A DNA stretch of 64,000 bases from Pseudomonas viridiflava (GTDB lineage: Bacteria; Pseudomonadota; Gammaproteobacteria; Pseudomonadales; Pseudomonadaceae): NCBI RefSeq assembly GCF_900590755.1, contig NZ_UUOC01000012.1:62001-126000 (forward strand), written 5' to 3'. The first letter of the stretch is position 1. Each line of letters starts with the position of its first letter. The notes under the pieces are model-generated. The model did not search any database, was not told where the DNA came from, and saw nothing but the letters and a program-made list of their open reading frames with translations. Positions 26,503-35,885 of the stretch are shown here, piece after piece. The position numbers and the translations under genes were made by a program.

Positions 26503-27855
26503 ATGCACAGCTTACCGACCCCCTCACCTCAGGCATCCAACGCCTGGCGCGTGCTGTTTCTGTTGTTCCTGGCCAATCTGTTCAATTTCTTCGACCGCAC
26601 AATCCCCGCCATCATCATCGAGCCCATCCGCAAGGAATGGCAGCTCAGCGACTTCCAGTTGGGGATCATTGGTACGGCGTTCACCCTGGTGTATGCCATT
26701 GCCGGTTTGCCGCTGGGGCGTATGGCTGACAACGGCTCGCGCAAGAAAATCATGGGATGGGGCCTGGCGGTGTGGAGTGGGCTGACGGCGCTCAATGGCT
26801 TGGCGGGCAGCTTCTGGACCTTTCTGTTGGTACGCATGGGCGTTGGCATCGGCGAGGCCAGTTATGCACCGGCGGCCAATTCGCTCATTGGTGATCTGTT
26901 TCCCGCCCATCGACGAGCAAGGGCCATGGGCATTTTCATGTTGGGGCTGCCGTTGGGATTACTACTGGCCTTCTTCACCATTGGCGCGATGGTGCAGGCG
27001 TTCGACAGTTGGCGGGCGCCATTCTTCATTGCGGCGATACCGGGGCTAGTACTGGCGGTGTTCATGTTCTTCATCCGCGAGCCCACGCGTGGCGCGGCAG
27101 AAAGCGTGCGGATGTCGCAAGAGAAAATCGAAAAGCCTATCCGCCGGGTGCTATCGGTCCCCACTTTCGGCTGGCTGGTGTTGGCGGGCCTGACGTTCAA
27201 CTTCGCGACCTACGCCTGCAATTCATTCATGGTGCCGATGTTGCAGCGCTACTTCCTGCTCCCGTTGCAGGAAGCGGCGGTCGCCACTGGCATCATCGTC
27301 GGCATTACCGGGCTGGTGGGCCTGACGCTGGGGGGATGGGTGGCTGACAAACTGCATCAGCATTTCGCCAATGGTCGCCTGTTATTTGCCGCTGGCAGCA
27401 TGTTGATCGCAACCCTGGCGACTGCTTATGCGTTGCATGCCGGGCGTATCGAGATTGGCGTGTTCGTTGGGGTGTTCAGCCTTGGCTGGCTGTTCGCGTA
27501 CAACTTTTATACCTGTGTCTACACAGCCATTCAGGACGTGGTCGAACCCCGATTGCGGGCCACGGCCATGGCGCTGTTCTTCGCCGGGTTGTATCTGCTG
27601 GGTGGCGGTTTAGGGCCGGTGGTGGTGGGTTTGCTCTCGGACCACTTCGCCCATGCGGCCATGGCAGCGGCGGGGGCTGAGCAGATGAGCGAGGCGTTCA
27701 AGGCGGTTGGCCTGCACGATGCGATGTACCTGATTCCGGTGGCACTGGGCCTGACCCTCGTGTTTCTGTACCTGGCGTCGCGGTGCTTCAGTCGGGATGC
27801 GTTGCGGATGAAGGAGGGGATGGTGGCGGGTGAGCCGGTTGTTTCGGTGGCTTGA
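26503..27855 (+). CDS. MFS transporter (spinster-like)
   Basis: 450 residues, 12 predicted membrane helices. The N-terminal LFLANLFNFFDRTIPAIIIEPIRKEW and the loop LPLGRMADNGSRKKIMGWGL are the MFS signature between helices 2 and 3. GIGEASYAPAANSLIGDLFP fits the spinster-like branch, whose substrates vary from sphingolipid-like molecules to aromatic acids. Substrate here unknown. RBS AGGGAG lies 7 bases before the ATG. Monocistronic. Confidence 0.85.
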   Translation: MHSLPTPSPQASNAWRVLFLLFLANLFNFFDRTIPAIIIEPIRKEWQLSDFQLGIIGTAFTLVYAIAGLPLGRMADNGSRKKIMGWGLAVWSGLTALNGLAGSFWTFLLVRMGVGIGEASYAPAANSLIGDLFPAHRRARAMGIFMLGLPLGLLLAFFTIGAMVQAFDSWRAPFFIAAIPGLVLAVFMFFIREPTRGAAESVRMSQEKIEKPIRRVLSVPTFGWLVLAGLTFNFATYACNSFMVPMLQRYFLLPLQEAAVATGIIVGITGLVGLTLGGWVADKLHQHFANGRLLFAAGSMLIATLATAYALHAGRIEIGVFVGVFSLGWLFAYNFYTCVYTAIQDVVEPRLRATAMALFFAGLYLLGGGLGPVVVGLLSDHFAHAAMAAAGAEQMSEAFKAVGLHDAMYLIPVALGLTLVFLYLASRCFSRDALRMKEGMVAGEPVVSVA

Positions 27856-27887
27856 TGGTGGAACGGCTCAAAACCGTATAGCCCTTA

Positions 27888-27951
27888 TCGCGGGCAAGCA
27901 CCGCTCCCACAGGATTGCGTTCCTTCTGTGGGAGCGGTGCTTGCCCGCGAT
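27888..27951. repeat. REP-like inverted repeat (class D)
   Basis: TCGCGGGCAAGCACCGCTCC and complement with a short spacer, between convergent genes. Confidence 0.85.
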
Positions 27952-27981
27952 TCAGGCGCTGAGGTTTCAAGCCAAGTCAGC

Positions 27982-30828
27982 TTACCCCGCCACCAACACC
28001 CGAATCGCTTCAAGACGCAGCGCTGCTTTATCCAGCATCGCGAGGCCTTGTTCGCGCTGCTCACGCAGGGCAACCAGTTCGCTGTCACGTACCGTCGGGT
28101 TGACGGCTTGCAGGGCGGTCAGGCGGGCCAGTTCTTCTTCGGTATCGGCTGCCAGACGACGCTGGGCTTCGGCCACACGTTCAGCATGTTTCGGCGCAAT
28201 ACGCGCTTCACCGGCATTGATCTGCGGGTTGAGCACGTCACGCTGAGCCTGGATGAACTTGTTGGCGCTGGCCCGTGGCACGCTTTCGAGCTGGTCGTTC
28301 AGGGTGGTGAATGAAACCCGGCCCGACAGATCATTGCCGTTGCCATCGAGCAGGCAGCGCAAGGCGGCTGGCGGCAGGTAACGACCCAGTTGCAGCGAGC
28401 GCGGCGCAACCACTTCGCTGACGTACAGCAGTTCAAGCAACACAGTGCCCGGCTTGAGCGCCTTGTTCTTGATCAGCGCCACGGCAGTGTTGCCCATGGA
28501 GCCGGACAGCACCAGATCCATGCCGCCTTGCACCATCGGGTGTTCCCAGGTGATGAACTGCATGTCTTCGCGCGACAGTGCCTGGTTACGGTCGTAAGTG
28601 ATGGTCACGCCTTCGTCGTCGCCGAGCGGGAAGCTGGCGTCGAGCATTTTTTCGCTCGGGCGCAGGATCAGGGCGTTTTCCGAATGGTCTTCGCTGTCGA
28701 TGCCGAACGCATTGAACAGGGTTTCCATGTAGATCGGCAGGGTGAACTGGTCATCCTGCTCAAGGATCGCTTCAACCAGCGCCTCGCCTTCGCCAGCACC
28801 GCCAGAGTTCAGCTCCAGCAGGCGGTCGCGGCCAGTGTGCAGTTCGCTTTCCAGTCGCTCGCGCTCGGCGCGGGCTTCGTCGATCAGGGCTTGCCATTCA
28901 TCATCGTCGGCGCTTTCCAGCAACGGCAGCAGGCGCGGGCCGAACTGATGTTGCAGGGCGTTACCGGTCGGGCAGGTATTGAGGAAGGCGTTCAGCGCTT
29001 CGTGATACCACTGGAACAGCCGAGCTTGCGGGCTGGTTTCCAGGAACGGCACGTGCAGCTCGATGGTGTGCTTCTGGCCGATACGGTCCAGACGACCGAT
29101 GCGTTGTTCGAGCAAATCCGGGTGCGATGGCAGATCGAACAGCACCAGATGGTGCGCGAACTGGAAGTTGCGACCTTCGCTGCCGATTTCCGAGCAGATC
29201 AGCACTTGTGCACCGAACTCTTCGTCAGCGAAGTACGCAGCAGCGCGGTCGCGTTCAAGGATGTTCATGCCTTCGTGGAAAACTGTGGCCGGGATGCCGG
29301 AACGCACGCGCAGGGCGTCTTCCAGGTCCATGGCAGTTTCAGCGTGGGCGCAGATCACCAGCACTTTGACGCGCTTGAGCATCTTCAGGGTGTCGATCAG
29401 CCAGTCGACACGCGGGTCGAACTTCCACCAGCGCTCTTCTTCACTGGCGTCGGGCTGAGCCTGGAAGCTGACTTCCGGATACAGGTCGGCGTGTTCGCCA
29501 ATCGGTAGCTCCAGATATTCGGCAGGGCAGGGCAGCGGGTACGGGTGCAGGTTGCGCTCAGGGAAACCTTGAACGGCGGCACGGGTGTTACGGAACAGCA
29601 CCCGGCCAGTGCCGTGGCGGTCAAGCAATTCGCGGATCAGGCGCGCGCCAGCTTCTTCGTCGCCGTCGTTGACAGCGGCCAGCAGCGTTTCGCCTTCGGC
29701 ACCGAGGAAGTCGTGGATGGTTTTCTGCGCTTTGGGCGACAGGCGACCTTTATCCAGCAGCTCCTGCACGGCCTCGGCTACCGGGCGATAGTTTTCGCTC
29801 TCGGCGCGGAACGCATGCAGATCGTGGAAACGGTTCGGGTCCAGCAGTCGCAGACGGGCGAAGTGGCTGTCCTGGCCCAGTTGTTCCGGGGTTGCGGTCA
29901 GCAGCAACACGCCGGGGATGACTTCAGCCAGTTGTTCGACCAGCGAGTACTCAGGGCTGGCTTTGTCTTCGTGCCAGACCAGGTGGTGAGCTTCGTCGAC
30001 CACCATCAAATCCCAGCCCGCCGCAAACAGCGCGTCCTGAGCTTTTTCGTCTTCCACCAGCCATTCAAGAGCAACCAGCGCGAGCTGGGTGTCTTCGAAC
30101 GGGTTGGTGGCATCGCTTTCCATGAAGCGCTCGGCGTCGAACAGCGCGACTTGCAGGTTGAAGCGGCGGCGCATCTCCACCAGCCATTGGTGCTGCAGGT
30201 TTTCCGGGACCAGAATCAGGATGCGATTGGCGCGACCGGACAGCAGTTGGCGGTGGATGACCAGACCGGCTTCGATGGTCTTGCCCAGACCTACTTCGTC
30301 CGCGAGCAATACCCGTGGCGCGATACGGTCGGCGACTTCACGGGCGATGTGCAACTGGTGCGCGATAGGCTGCGCACGCACACCACCCAGGCCCCACAGA
30401 GAGGACTGCAACTGGCGGCTGGTGTGTTCCAGAGTGTGATAACGCAGGGAGAACCAGGCCAGCGGGTCGATCTGGCCGGCGAACAGGCGGTCAGTGGCCA
30501 GACGGAACTGAATGAAGTTCGACAGCTGGGTTTCCGGCAGGGTGACCGTTTCGTTCTGGGCGTTGAGGCCGTGATAGACCAGCAGGCCATCGACGTCGTC
30601 GACTTCGCGAACGGTCATCTTCCAGTTTTCGAAGTGAGTGATCACGTCGCCCGGAGAGAAACGTACCCGCGTGAGCGGCGCGTTTCGCAGTGCGTACTGA
30701 CGCGTGTCGCCAGTGGCCGGATAGAGCACGGTCAACAAGCGGCCGTCCTGTGCCAGAACGGTGCCTAAACCCAGCTCGGCTTCGCTGTCGCTAATCCAGC
30801 GTTGCCCCGGTTGATACTGCTGCGCCAT
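27982..30828 (-). CDS. rapA: RNA polymerase-associated SWI2/SNF2 ATPase RapA
   Basis: 948 residues. An N-terminal Tudor-like part ([20 protein letters not shown]) binds RNA polymerase. The ATPase domain has [14 protein letters not shown] (Walker A), [16 protein letters not shown], and in the second half [20 protein letters not shown] and [11 protein letters not shown]. RapA recycles stalled RNA polymerase and backtracks complexes after transcription. The full C-terminus ([16 protein letters not shown]...) is present. Monocistronic. Confidence 0.96.
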   Translation of the reverse strand: MAQQYQPGQRWISDSEAELGLGTVLAQDGRLLTVLYPATGDTRQYALRNAPLTRVRFSPGDVITHFENWKMTVREVDDVDGLLVYHGLNAQNETVTLPETQLSNFIQFRLATDRLFAGQIDPLAWFSLRYHTLEHTSRQLQSSLWGLGGVRAQPIAHQLHIAREVADRIAPRVLLADEVGLGKTIEAGLVIHRQLLSGRANRILILVPENLQHQWLVEMRRRFNLQVALFDAERFMESDATNPFEDTQLALVALEWLVEDEKAQDALFAAGWDLMVVDEAHHLVWHEDKASPEYSLVEQLAEVIPGVLLLTATPEQLGQDSHFARLRLLDPNRFHDLHAFRAESENYRPVAEAVQELLDKGRLSPKAQKTIHDFLGAEGETLLAAVNDGDEEAGARLIRELLDRHGTGRVLFRNTRAAVQGFPERNLHPYPLPCPAEYLELPIGEHADLYPEVSFQAQPDASEEERWWKFDPRVDWLIDTLKMLKRVKVLVICAHAETAMDLEDALRVRSGIPATVFHEGMNILERDRAAAYFADEEFGAQVLICSEIGSEGRNFQFAHHLVLFDLPSHPDLLEQRIGRLDRIGQKHTIELHVPFLETSPQARLFQWYHEALNAFLNTCPTGNALQHQFGPRLLPLLESADDDEWQALIDEARAERERLESELHTGRDRLLELNSGGAGEGEALVEAILEQDDQFTLPIYMETLFNAFGIDSEDHSENALILRPSEKMLDASFPLGDDEGVTITYDRNQALSREDMQFITWEHPMVQGGMDLVLSGSMGNTAVALIKNKALKPGTVLLELLYVSEVVAPRSLQLGRYLPPAALRCLLDGNGNDLSGRVSFTTLNDQLESVPRASANKFIQAQRDVLNPQINAGEARIAPKHAERVAEAQRRLAADTEEELARLTALQAVNPTVRDSELVALREQREQGLAMLDKAALRLEAIRVLVAG

Positions 30829-31046
30829 GCTGCCTGTCTCCCGCCTTGAAAAAGCCGACTATGTTAACGGAACACGCCGCTCAGGCCAAAGGCGCAATGA
30901 CAAAACGCGACTTTTTGTCCCGTGTTCCCGGCAAATTAAGCCTGTTAAGGCACTAGTTGCCAAAAACATAGTCGAAAGTTTCTCATTTACAGGGTCAAGT
31001 CGACGAACAGGCGGCCGACACCCACTCAAACAGGAGCATAAAAATC

Positions 31047-31385
31047 ATGTTCATCCAGACGCTTCCCTTGAGTGCGGTTCCGGTGACTTCGCAAATGGAC
31101 CCGGCTAAACAGGTGCCAGACATTCCTCCTGTCGCACCTGTTCAGGCAGCTCCCAGCGAGACCAACATTGACCTGCGCAATGAAGAAGAGCAGCAAAATG
31201 CCTGGTTGTTGCTTGAAGAGCAGCAGCGTCATGACGAGCAGCAGCGTCGTCGTGAACAAGGCGCAGATGAACCCGAGCATCTGGCGGTACCGGGGGTTGC
31301 GTTGAATGCCGATCACACCGTGCCCGTCGTGCCTCTGATGGACGAAGAGCCTCGCCAGGGGCTGTGGGTCGACGTGCAGGTCTAG
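31047..31385 (+). CDS. Hypothetical protein, charged coiled-coil-like
   Basis: 112 residues without signal peptide. A Pro-rich start (DIPPVAPVQAAPSE) is followed by a Glu/Gln/Arg-rich helix (LRNEEEQQNAWLLLEEQQRH) that looks like a short coiled coil, then a hydrophobic/acidic C-terminus ending in LWVDVQV. AGGAG lies upstream of the ATG. Similar Pseudomonas proteins have sometimes been labelled aspartate-semialdehyde dehydrogenase, but nothing in the sequence supports an enzyme. Confidence 0.65.
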   Translation: MFIQTLPLSAVPVTSQMDPAKQVPDIPPVAPVQAAPSETNIDLRNEEEQQNAWLLLEEQQRHDEQQRRREQGADEPEHLAVPGVALNADHTVPVVPLMDEEPRQGLWVDVQV

Positions 31386-31454
31386 AAAGCTGGTCATGCC
31401 GGTTGCGATTGCGCATTATTGGCCCAACTTCCACGTGTTCGAGAGTTGCTGGCC

Positions 31455-31616
31455 ATGAGCACAGACGCAAAGCTGATCGACCTGGGCGCCGAGCGCGCCA
31501 AGCGGGTCCACGATTTGAACGATAAACGCCTGAACGAAGTGCGCAACGCATTCGAGCAGGCCATGCCCCTTGAAGCGGGCAAGAAGAAATCGAAGAAGAA
31601 GCCGAAGAAGCGTTGA
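31455..31616 (+). CDS. Small basic hypothetical protein
   Basis: 53 residues: an amphipathic helix (LIDLGAERAKRVHDLNDKRL) and a Lys-rich tail (KKKSKKKPKKR). The tail suggests nucleic acid or ribosome contact, which is inference only. The in-frame ATG at 31419 is less likely because the conserved part begins at MSTDAKLIDLG. It follows the hypothetical gene by 69 bases and may share its transcript. Confidence 0.6.
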   Translation: MSTDAKLIDLGAERAKRVHDLNDKRLNEVRNAFEQAMPLEAGKKKSKKKPKKR

Positions 31617-31639
31617 GTCTATTCCTGGAAATACCCTGT

Positions 31640-31714
31640 CTGTAGGAGCTGCCGAAGGCTGCGAAGCGGTTTTCCTGACCCACCGTTATTCGCAGCCTGC
31701 GGCAGCTCCTACAG
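31640..31714. repeat. REP inverted repeat (class A)
   Basis: Arms TGTAGGAGCTGCCGAAGGCT and TTCGCAGCCTGCGGCAGCTC (one change). Confidence 0.88.
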
Positions 31715-31741
31715 GGATCTGTTTCTGTCCCCCCCATACCC

Positions 31742-31833
31742 TTGACCCAAATCACTTATCTGCACGCGCTTTGATCGAGCGTGCGGTGCTATTGATTTGG
31801 GTCAATTTCCATCCCGCCAGCTCTGGTTAATCT
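31742..31833 (+). promoter_or_regulatory. ANR/FNR-dependent promoter with two boxes
   Basis: TTGAT-TTGG-GTCAA at 31792-31805 differs from the ANR/FNR consensus (TTGAT-N4-ATCAA) by one base. Its centre lies 29.5 bases before a TAATCT -10 box (31828-31833), which puts the box at -41.5 of a predicted start at 31840, the standard class II position. A second, weaker box TTGAC-CCAA-ATCAC lies at 31742-31755. The promoter leads straight into the small gene at 31874. Confidence 0.8.
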
Positions 31834-31873
31834 AGCTCCATCGAACAGGGACAACAGAGCAGGAGGCGCGGTT

Positions 31874-31984
31874 ATGTTTCTCGACAATGTGGTGGTGGCC
31901 GGTGTCGTAACCGTTGGCCTGATGCTGGTGTTCTTCGCAGGCTTCGGACTATTCATCTGGAAGGACTCGCAAAAACGCAAATAA
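31874..31984 (+). CDS. ccoM: Probable cbb3-type cytochrome c oxidase subunit CcoM
   Basis: 36 residues: a short N-terminus (MFLDN), one membrane helix (VVVAGVVTVGLMLVFFAGFG) and a Lys-rich end (IWKDSQKRK). Length, single helix and the FFAGFG-[LF]-FIWKD pattern match CcoM, the small subunit first found in the Pseudomonas stutzeri cbb3 oxidase, where it supports assembly and stability. A perfect AGGAGG lies 7 bases before the ATG. The ANR-type promoter upstream and the terminator downstream show a separate low-oxygen transcript. The main ccoNOQP genes are not in this window. Identification rests on pattern memory, not on a search. Confidence 0.78.
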   Translation: MFLDNVVVAGVVTVGLMLVFFAGFGLFIWKDSQKRK

Positions 31985-32025
31985 GGCAGAGGCCTTCCAA
32001 TAAAAAGAGCACGCAAGGCATTTTG

Positions 32026-32049
32026 GGCGACTTAGGTCGCCTTTTTTTT
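32026..32049 (+). terminator. Rho-independent terminator
   Basis: GGCGAC / GTCGCC stem, TTAG loop, then T8. It ends the ccoM transcript. Confidence 0.92.
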
Positions 32050-32073
32050 GTTTGCCTGAATTGAAATGCAATC

Positions 32074-32148
32074 CTGTAGGAGCTGCCGAAGGCTGCGAAG
32101 GGATGGTGCCTGACACACCGCCTTCGCAGCCTTCGGCAGCTCCTACAG
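32074..32148. repeat. REP inverted repeat (class A)
   Basis: Perfect class A arms facing each other, 11 bases before the phaJ stop. Confidence 0.9.
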
Positions 32149-32158
32149 TGGCTTGGTA

Positions 32159-32629
32159 TCAACCGATACTGATCGCCGGCAGGGTGGTCAGCGTCACGGT
32201 CTGCTGCTTGCGTGGCGCAAGAATTTCCGCTTCGCCGTCCACCACCAGCTCATCGCGCTGGTTGAATACCCGGGTCGCGATGCGTACGCGAAATTTCGGC
32301 ATTTTTTCCAGAATTTCCAGGCGCACGGTCAAGGTGTCACCCAGTTTTACCGGCTTCTGGAAAGTCATCTGCTGACCGATATAAATAGTGCCCGGCCCAG
32401 GCAGCTCGCAGGCGACGGCCGCGCTGATCAAGGCGCCGCTGAACATGCCGTGGGCGATGCGTTCCTTGAACATCGTCGAGGCTGCGTATTCAGCGTCCAG
32501 GTGCACCGGGTTGTGATCGCCGGACATCGCCGCGAACAACTGGATATCGCGTTCTTCCACGGTTTTGCTGAAACTGGCGGTCTGCCCGACTTCGAGGGCT
32601 TCGTAAGGGGTGTTGGTAACTTGTGTCAT
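32159..32629 (-). CDS. phaJ: (R)-specific enoyl-CoA hydratase PhaJ (MaoC family)
   Basis: 156 residues, single hot-dog fold. It hydrates trans-2-enoyl-CoA from beta-oxidation to (R)-3-hydroxyacyl-CoA, the monomer for polyhydroxyalkanoate synthesis. The catalytic hydratase-2 motif is present as MSGDHNPVHLDAEYA (Asp and His), followed by HGMFSGALIS. The C-terminus LPAISIG and overall length match PhaJ1 of P. aeruginosa, which also lies next to fadD2/fadD1. 48 bases downstream of the lipase-like gene, probably one operon. Confidence 0.9.
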   Translation of the reverse strand: MTQVTNTPYEALEVGQTASFSKTVEERDIQLFAAMSGDHNPVHLDAEYAASTMFKERIAHGMFSGALISAAVACELPGPGTIYIGQQMTFQKPVKLGDTLTVRLEILEKMPKFRVRIATRVFNQRDELVVDGEAEILAPRKQQTVTLTTLPAISIG

Positions 32630-32677
32630 GGGTGATCCTGAACAATTGAAGATGGATTTACATCGGCAGTGAAAGGG

Positions 32678-33622
32678 TTATTCCGCCCGGCGCGGTCTAG
32701 GCTGTTGTAGCGCCTGTTCCAGCCAGTGGATTACATCACGCATGACTTCATCCCGGTTGGTTTCGTTAAGCACTTCGTGCCGCGCCTGTGGATAGACTTT
32801 CAGTTGTAACATCTGGTGGCCCGCCGCGACCAATGCGTCGGCTAGATCCTTGAGACGCTTGCCCTCACTCACCGGATCACATTCACCGCCAATGATCAGC
32901 AGCGGTAATCCCGGATCAATCTGCGCAAGGTTGCTCGGCTTGCTGATTTGCTGCAGCCCGCCAAGCAGGTCAAACCAGAATTGATTGGTGCAGCGAAAAC
33001 CGCACAGGGAGTCCTGCATGTAGCGGTCGACTTCATTGGGGTCGCGGCTCAGCCAGTCAAACGGCGTGCGGACCGGCTTGAAGGCATTGTTGAACGAGCC
33101 GAACGACAACCATTCAATGAGCTTGCTGCGCCCGGTGCGGCCCTGGCGCAGCCGTTCGGCGCGTGCGATCAGGCGGGCTGAGCGATACAACGTCACCGGC
33201 TGGAAATTCGAGCCACTGAGAATCGCCCCCTGCAAACCTGCGCCGTGGTGCATCAGATAAGCCTGAGCAACGTAGCTGCCCATGCTGTGGCCCAGCAAAA
33301 ACACTGGCACTTCGGCATGCCTCTGGCCGATCGCCTGATTCACGCTGGCCAGATCGCCGACGACCTTGCTCCAGCCTTGCTGGTCAGCGAAATGTCCGAG
33401 TACACCCTGAGCCGCCGTTTTGCCGTGGCCGCGTTGATCTTGGGCATATAAAGCAAGGCCTGCCTCACAGAGCGCGGCACCGAGCCTGGCGTAGCGACCG
33501 CTGTGTTCAGCCATGCCATGAGCGAGCATGACCACCCCTCTGGGCGGCAGGTCAGGCAGCCAGGTGTTGACGAACAGGCGGCTGTGGTCACTGGCGTCGA
33601 GCCAAAAGGCATGGTGTTTCAT
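32678..33622 (-). CDS. Alpha/beta hydrolase, monoacylglycerol lipase/lysophospholipase type
   Basis: 314 residues. ATG at 33622 has GGAG upstream. Oxyanion region MLAHGMAEHSGRYARLG, nucleophile elbow GHSMGSYVAQ (Ser in G-x-S-x-G), acid LLIIGGECDPVSEG, and His in ARHEVLNETN. This is the complete Ser-Asp-His triad in the lysophospholipase L2/monoglyceride lipase pattern (Hydrolase_4). No signal peptide. Operon with phaJ and divergent from fadD2, so it probably supplies free fatty acids to the acyl-CoA ligases. Confidence 0.87.
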   Translation of the reverse strand: MKHHAFWLDASDHSRLFVNTWLPDLPPRGVVMLAHGMAEHSGRYARLGAALCEAGLALYAQDQRGHGKTAAQGVLGHFADQQGWSKVVGDLASVNQAIGQRHAEVPVFLLGHSMGSYVAQAYLMHHGAGLQGAILSGSNFQPVTLYRSARLIARAERLRQGRTGRSKLIEWLSFGSFNNAFKPVRTPFDWLSRDPNEVDRYMQDSLCGFRCTNQFWFDLLGGLQQISKPSNLAQIDPGLPLLIIGGECDPVSEGKRLKDLADALVAAGHQMLQLKVYPQARHEVLNETNRDEVMRDVIHWLEQALQQPRPRRAE

Positions 33623-33758
33623 GACAACTCCCTGAGCCGCGCTGGCACAACTTGCCAAGGCCCGTTCTCTGGAGTGTATAGCGGATGATCAATCGCAGGC
33701 CGGTCAGCTCTGTAATTCATGGTAATGATGTTGCACCGCGTCATATTTGCCTTCGCGC

Positions 33759-33796
33759 CGTTAGCTGCTAACGTCCGGCAAGCGCCGCTCTATATA
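33759..33796 (+). promoter_or_regulatory. fadD2 promoter with a perfect palindrome at -35
   Basis: CGTTAGC-T-GCTAACG (33759-33773) is a perfect 7-bp inverted repeat around one base. Its right end overlaps the expected -35 position of a TATATA -10 box (33791-33796). This is a repressor-type layout. It lies between divergent fadD2 and the lipase-phaJ operon. It does not match the PsrA consensus that I know. Confidence 0.5.
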
Positions 33797-33833
33797 GCTG
33801 GCAACACAGTCTCAGGTAAGAGGATAAAAACAA

Positions 33834-35522
33834 ATGCAACCTGACTTCTGGAATGACAAACGACCGACAGGGGTAACGCCCGGCATCGATCTGCAGGCCT
33901 ACAAGTCGGTGGTCGAGGTGTTCGAGCGCAGCTGTCGCAAGTTCGCCGACCGGCCGGCATTCAGCAATATGGGCGTGACCCTGACCTATTCGGAGCTGGA
34001 CCGGCATTCAGCCGCGTTCGCCGCATGGTTGCAGCAGCACACCGAACTCAAGCCCGGTGATCGTATCGCCGTGCAGATGCCCAATCTCTTGCAATACCCG
34101 ATCGCGGTATTTGGCGCCATGCGCGCCGGGCTGATCGTGGTCAACACCAATCCGCTGTACACCGCGCGTGAAATGCGTCACCAGTTCAAGGACTCCGGGG
34201 CAAGGGCGCTGGTGTATCTGAACCTGTTCGGCAAGCTGGTCCAGGAAGTGCTGCCCGACACCAACATTCAATACCTGATCGAAGTGCGCATGGGTGACAT
34301 GCAGTCTGCCGCCAAAGGCTGGCTCGTCAACACCATCGTCGACAAGGTCAAGAAGATGGTACCGGCTTACGATTTGCCACAGGCGACGCTGTTCAAAAAC
34401 GCCCTGCGTGCCGGTCGTGGTCATCAGTTGCAGCCTGTGCCGCTGAACCTTGAAAGCGTGGCCGTGCTGCAATACACCGGTGGCACCACGGGCCTGGCCA
34501 AGGGCGCGATGCTCAGCCATGGCAATCTGGTCGCCAACATGCAGCAGGTTTACGCCTGCATGTCACAGCATGGCAATGACGGCAGCCCGGTGTTTCAGGA
34601 AGGCAAGGAGATCATGATCGCGCCGCTGCCGCTCTACCATATCTATGCGTTCACCGCGAACTGCATGTGCATGATGGTCAGCGGTAACCACAACATCCTG
34701 ATCACCAATCCACGGGACATTGGCGGCTTTATTAAAGAGCTGGGCAAGTGGCGTTTCTCGGCCATGATCGGCCTCAATACGCTGTTCGTGGCGCTGATGA
34801 ACCACCCGGATTTTAAGACACTGGATTTCTCCAGCCTGAAAAGCACCAACTCCGGCGGCACCGCGCTGGTCAAGGCTACAGCCGAACGCTGGGAACAGAT
34901 GACGGGCTGCCGGATCGTCGAAGGCTATGGCCTGACCGAAACCTCGCCCGTGGCGAGCAGCAACCCTTACGGCGACAAGTCGCGCCTGGGTACCGTGGGG
35001 ATTCCGGTGCCCGGCACGGCCATGAAGGTTATCGACGACGAAGGCAATGAACTGGCCTTGGGCGAGCGGGGCGAGCTGTGCATCAAAGGCCCGCAAGTCA
35101 TGCTGGGCTACTGGAACCGCCCGGAAGCTACCGCTGAAGCGCTGGACAGCGACGGCTGGTTCAAGACCGGCGACATCGCAGTCATCGACGCCGACGGATT
35201 CGTCAGTATCGTGGACCGCAAGAAAGATTTGATCATCGTGTCTGGTTTCAACGTTTATCCCAATGAAATCGAAGACGTGGTCATGGCTCATCCCGGCGTC
35301 GCCAATTGCGCAGTGATCGGCGTGCCTGACGAGCGCTCCGGGGAGGCGGTGAAGCTGTTTGTGGTGGCGCGCGAAGGCGGGGTCAGCGTTGAAGAATTGA
35401 AGATCTACTGCAAAGAGAACTTCACCGCCTACAAAGTCCCGAAACAGATCGTACTGCGCGACTCACTGCCCATGACGCCAGTGGGCAAGATCCTCAGGAG
35501 GGAATTGCGGGATATTGCTTAA
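33834..35522 (+). CDS. fadD2: Long-chain fatty acid-CoA ligase FadD2
   Basis: 562 residues. It activates fatty acids with ATP and CoA at the inner membrane. AMP-binding P-loop YTGGTTGLAKGAM (about residue 212), the YGLTETSP motif, and the FACS signature DGWFKTGDIAVIDADG...DRKKDLIIVSGFNVYPNE are all present. The catalytic Lys is in the C-terminal MTPVGKILRREL. The first of the paired ligase genes, in the PA3300-PA3299 order of P. aeruginosa. RBS AGAGGA. Confidence 0.93.
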   Translation: MQPDFWNDKRPTGVTPGIDLQAYKSVVEVFERSCRKFADRPAFSNMGVTLTYSELDRHSAAFAAWLQQHTELKPGDRIAVQMPNLLQYPIAVFGAMRAGLIVVNTNPLYTAREMRHQFKDSGARALVYLNLFGKLVQEVLPDTNIQYLIEVRMGDMQSAAKGWLVNTIVDKVKKMVPAYDLPQATLFKNALRAGRGHQLQPVPLNLESVAVLQYTGGTTGLAKGAMLSHGNLVANMQQVYACMSQHGNDGSPVFQEGKEIMIAPLPLYHIYAFTANCMCMMVSGNHNILITNPRDIGGFIKELGKWRFSAMIGLNTLFVALMNHPDFKTLDFSSLKSTNSGGTALVKATAERWEQMTGCRIVEGYGLTETSPVASSNPYGDKSRLGTVGIPVPGTAMKVIDDEGNELALGERGELCIKGPQVMLGYWNRPEATAEALDSDGWFKTGDIAVIDADGFVSIVDRKKDLIIVSGFNVYPNEIEDVVMAHPGVANCAVIGVPDERSGEAVKLFVVAREGGVSVEELKIYCKENFTAYKVPKQIVLRDSLPMTPVGKILRRELRDIA

Positions 35523-35537
35523 GGGCAAGCATGATTT

Positions 35538-35612
35538 CTGTAGGAGCTGCCGAAGGCTGCGAACAGCGGTGCATCAGACTCATCGCTTCGCAGCCTTCGG
35601 CAGCTCCTACAG
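35538..35612. repeat. REP inverted repeat (class A)
   Basis: Perfect class A arms between fadD2 and fadD1. The rest of the 363-base gap (35613-35885) is A/T-rich promoter DNA. Confidence 0.9.
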
Positions 35613-35833
35613 GCATGGAACTACTGCTCTAACCCAGCCATTTCAGCCATATTCGCGACAATTAGGCCTAAAGCTCTAATCGTGACTGCTATCAATTCTT
35701 GAGTCATTTATGTGACTGTAGGGGCCTTCTTTGCCTCTAGGCGGCCTATTGCAAAGCTGCTACTCTCGGCGCGCTTTTGACCCAGTCATAAGCAACGAAG
35801 CGTTAACCGCAAAATTCCAAAACACAAGAAAAT

Positions 35834-35851
35834 CATCGCGTATAAGCGATG
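35834..35851 (+). promoter_or_regulatory. Palindrome over a -10 box upstream of fadD1
   Basis: CATCGC-GTATAA-GCGATG, perfect 6-bp arms around a TATAAG that could be the -10 box, 34 bases before the fadD1 ATG. Either an operator or the foot of a 5' UTR hairpin. It differs from the fadD2 palindrome. Confidence 0.4.
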
Positions 35852-35885
35852 TGAAGAATTCGCTGTCGCTGAGGAGCCGGCTTCC

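Noticed and set aside
28390..30768. Two long plus-strand frames (372 and 407 codons)
   Set aside because: Antisense to rapA, which is fully supported by motifs and length.
31047..31385. Annotation as aspartate-semialdehyde dehydrogenase, as given to some similar Pseudomonas proteins
   Set aside because: 112 residues, no dinucleotide-binding motif and no catalytic Cys; the label is not supported by the sequence.
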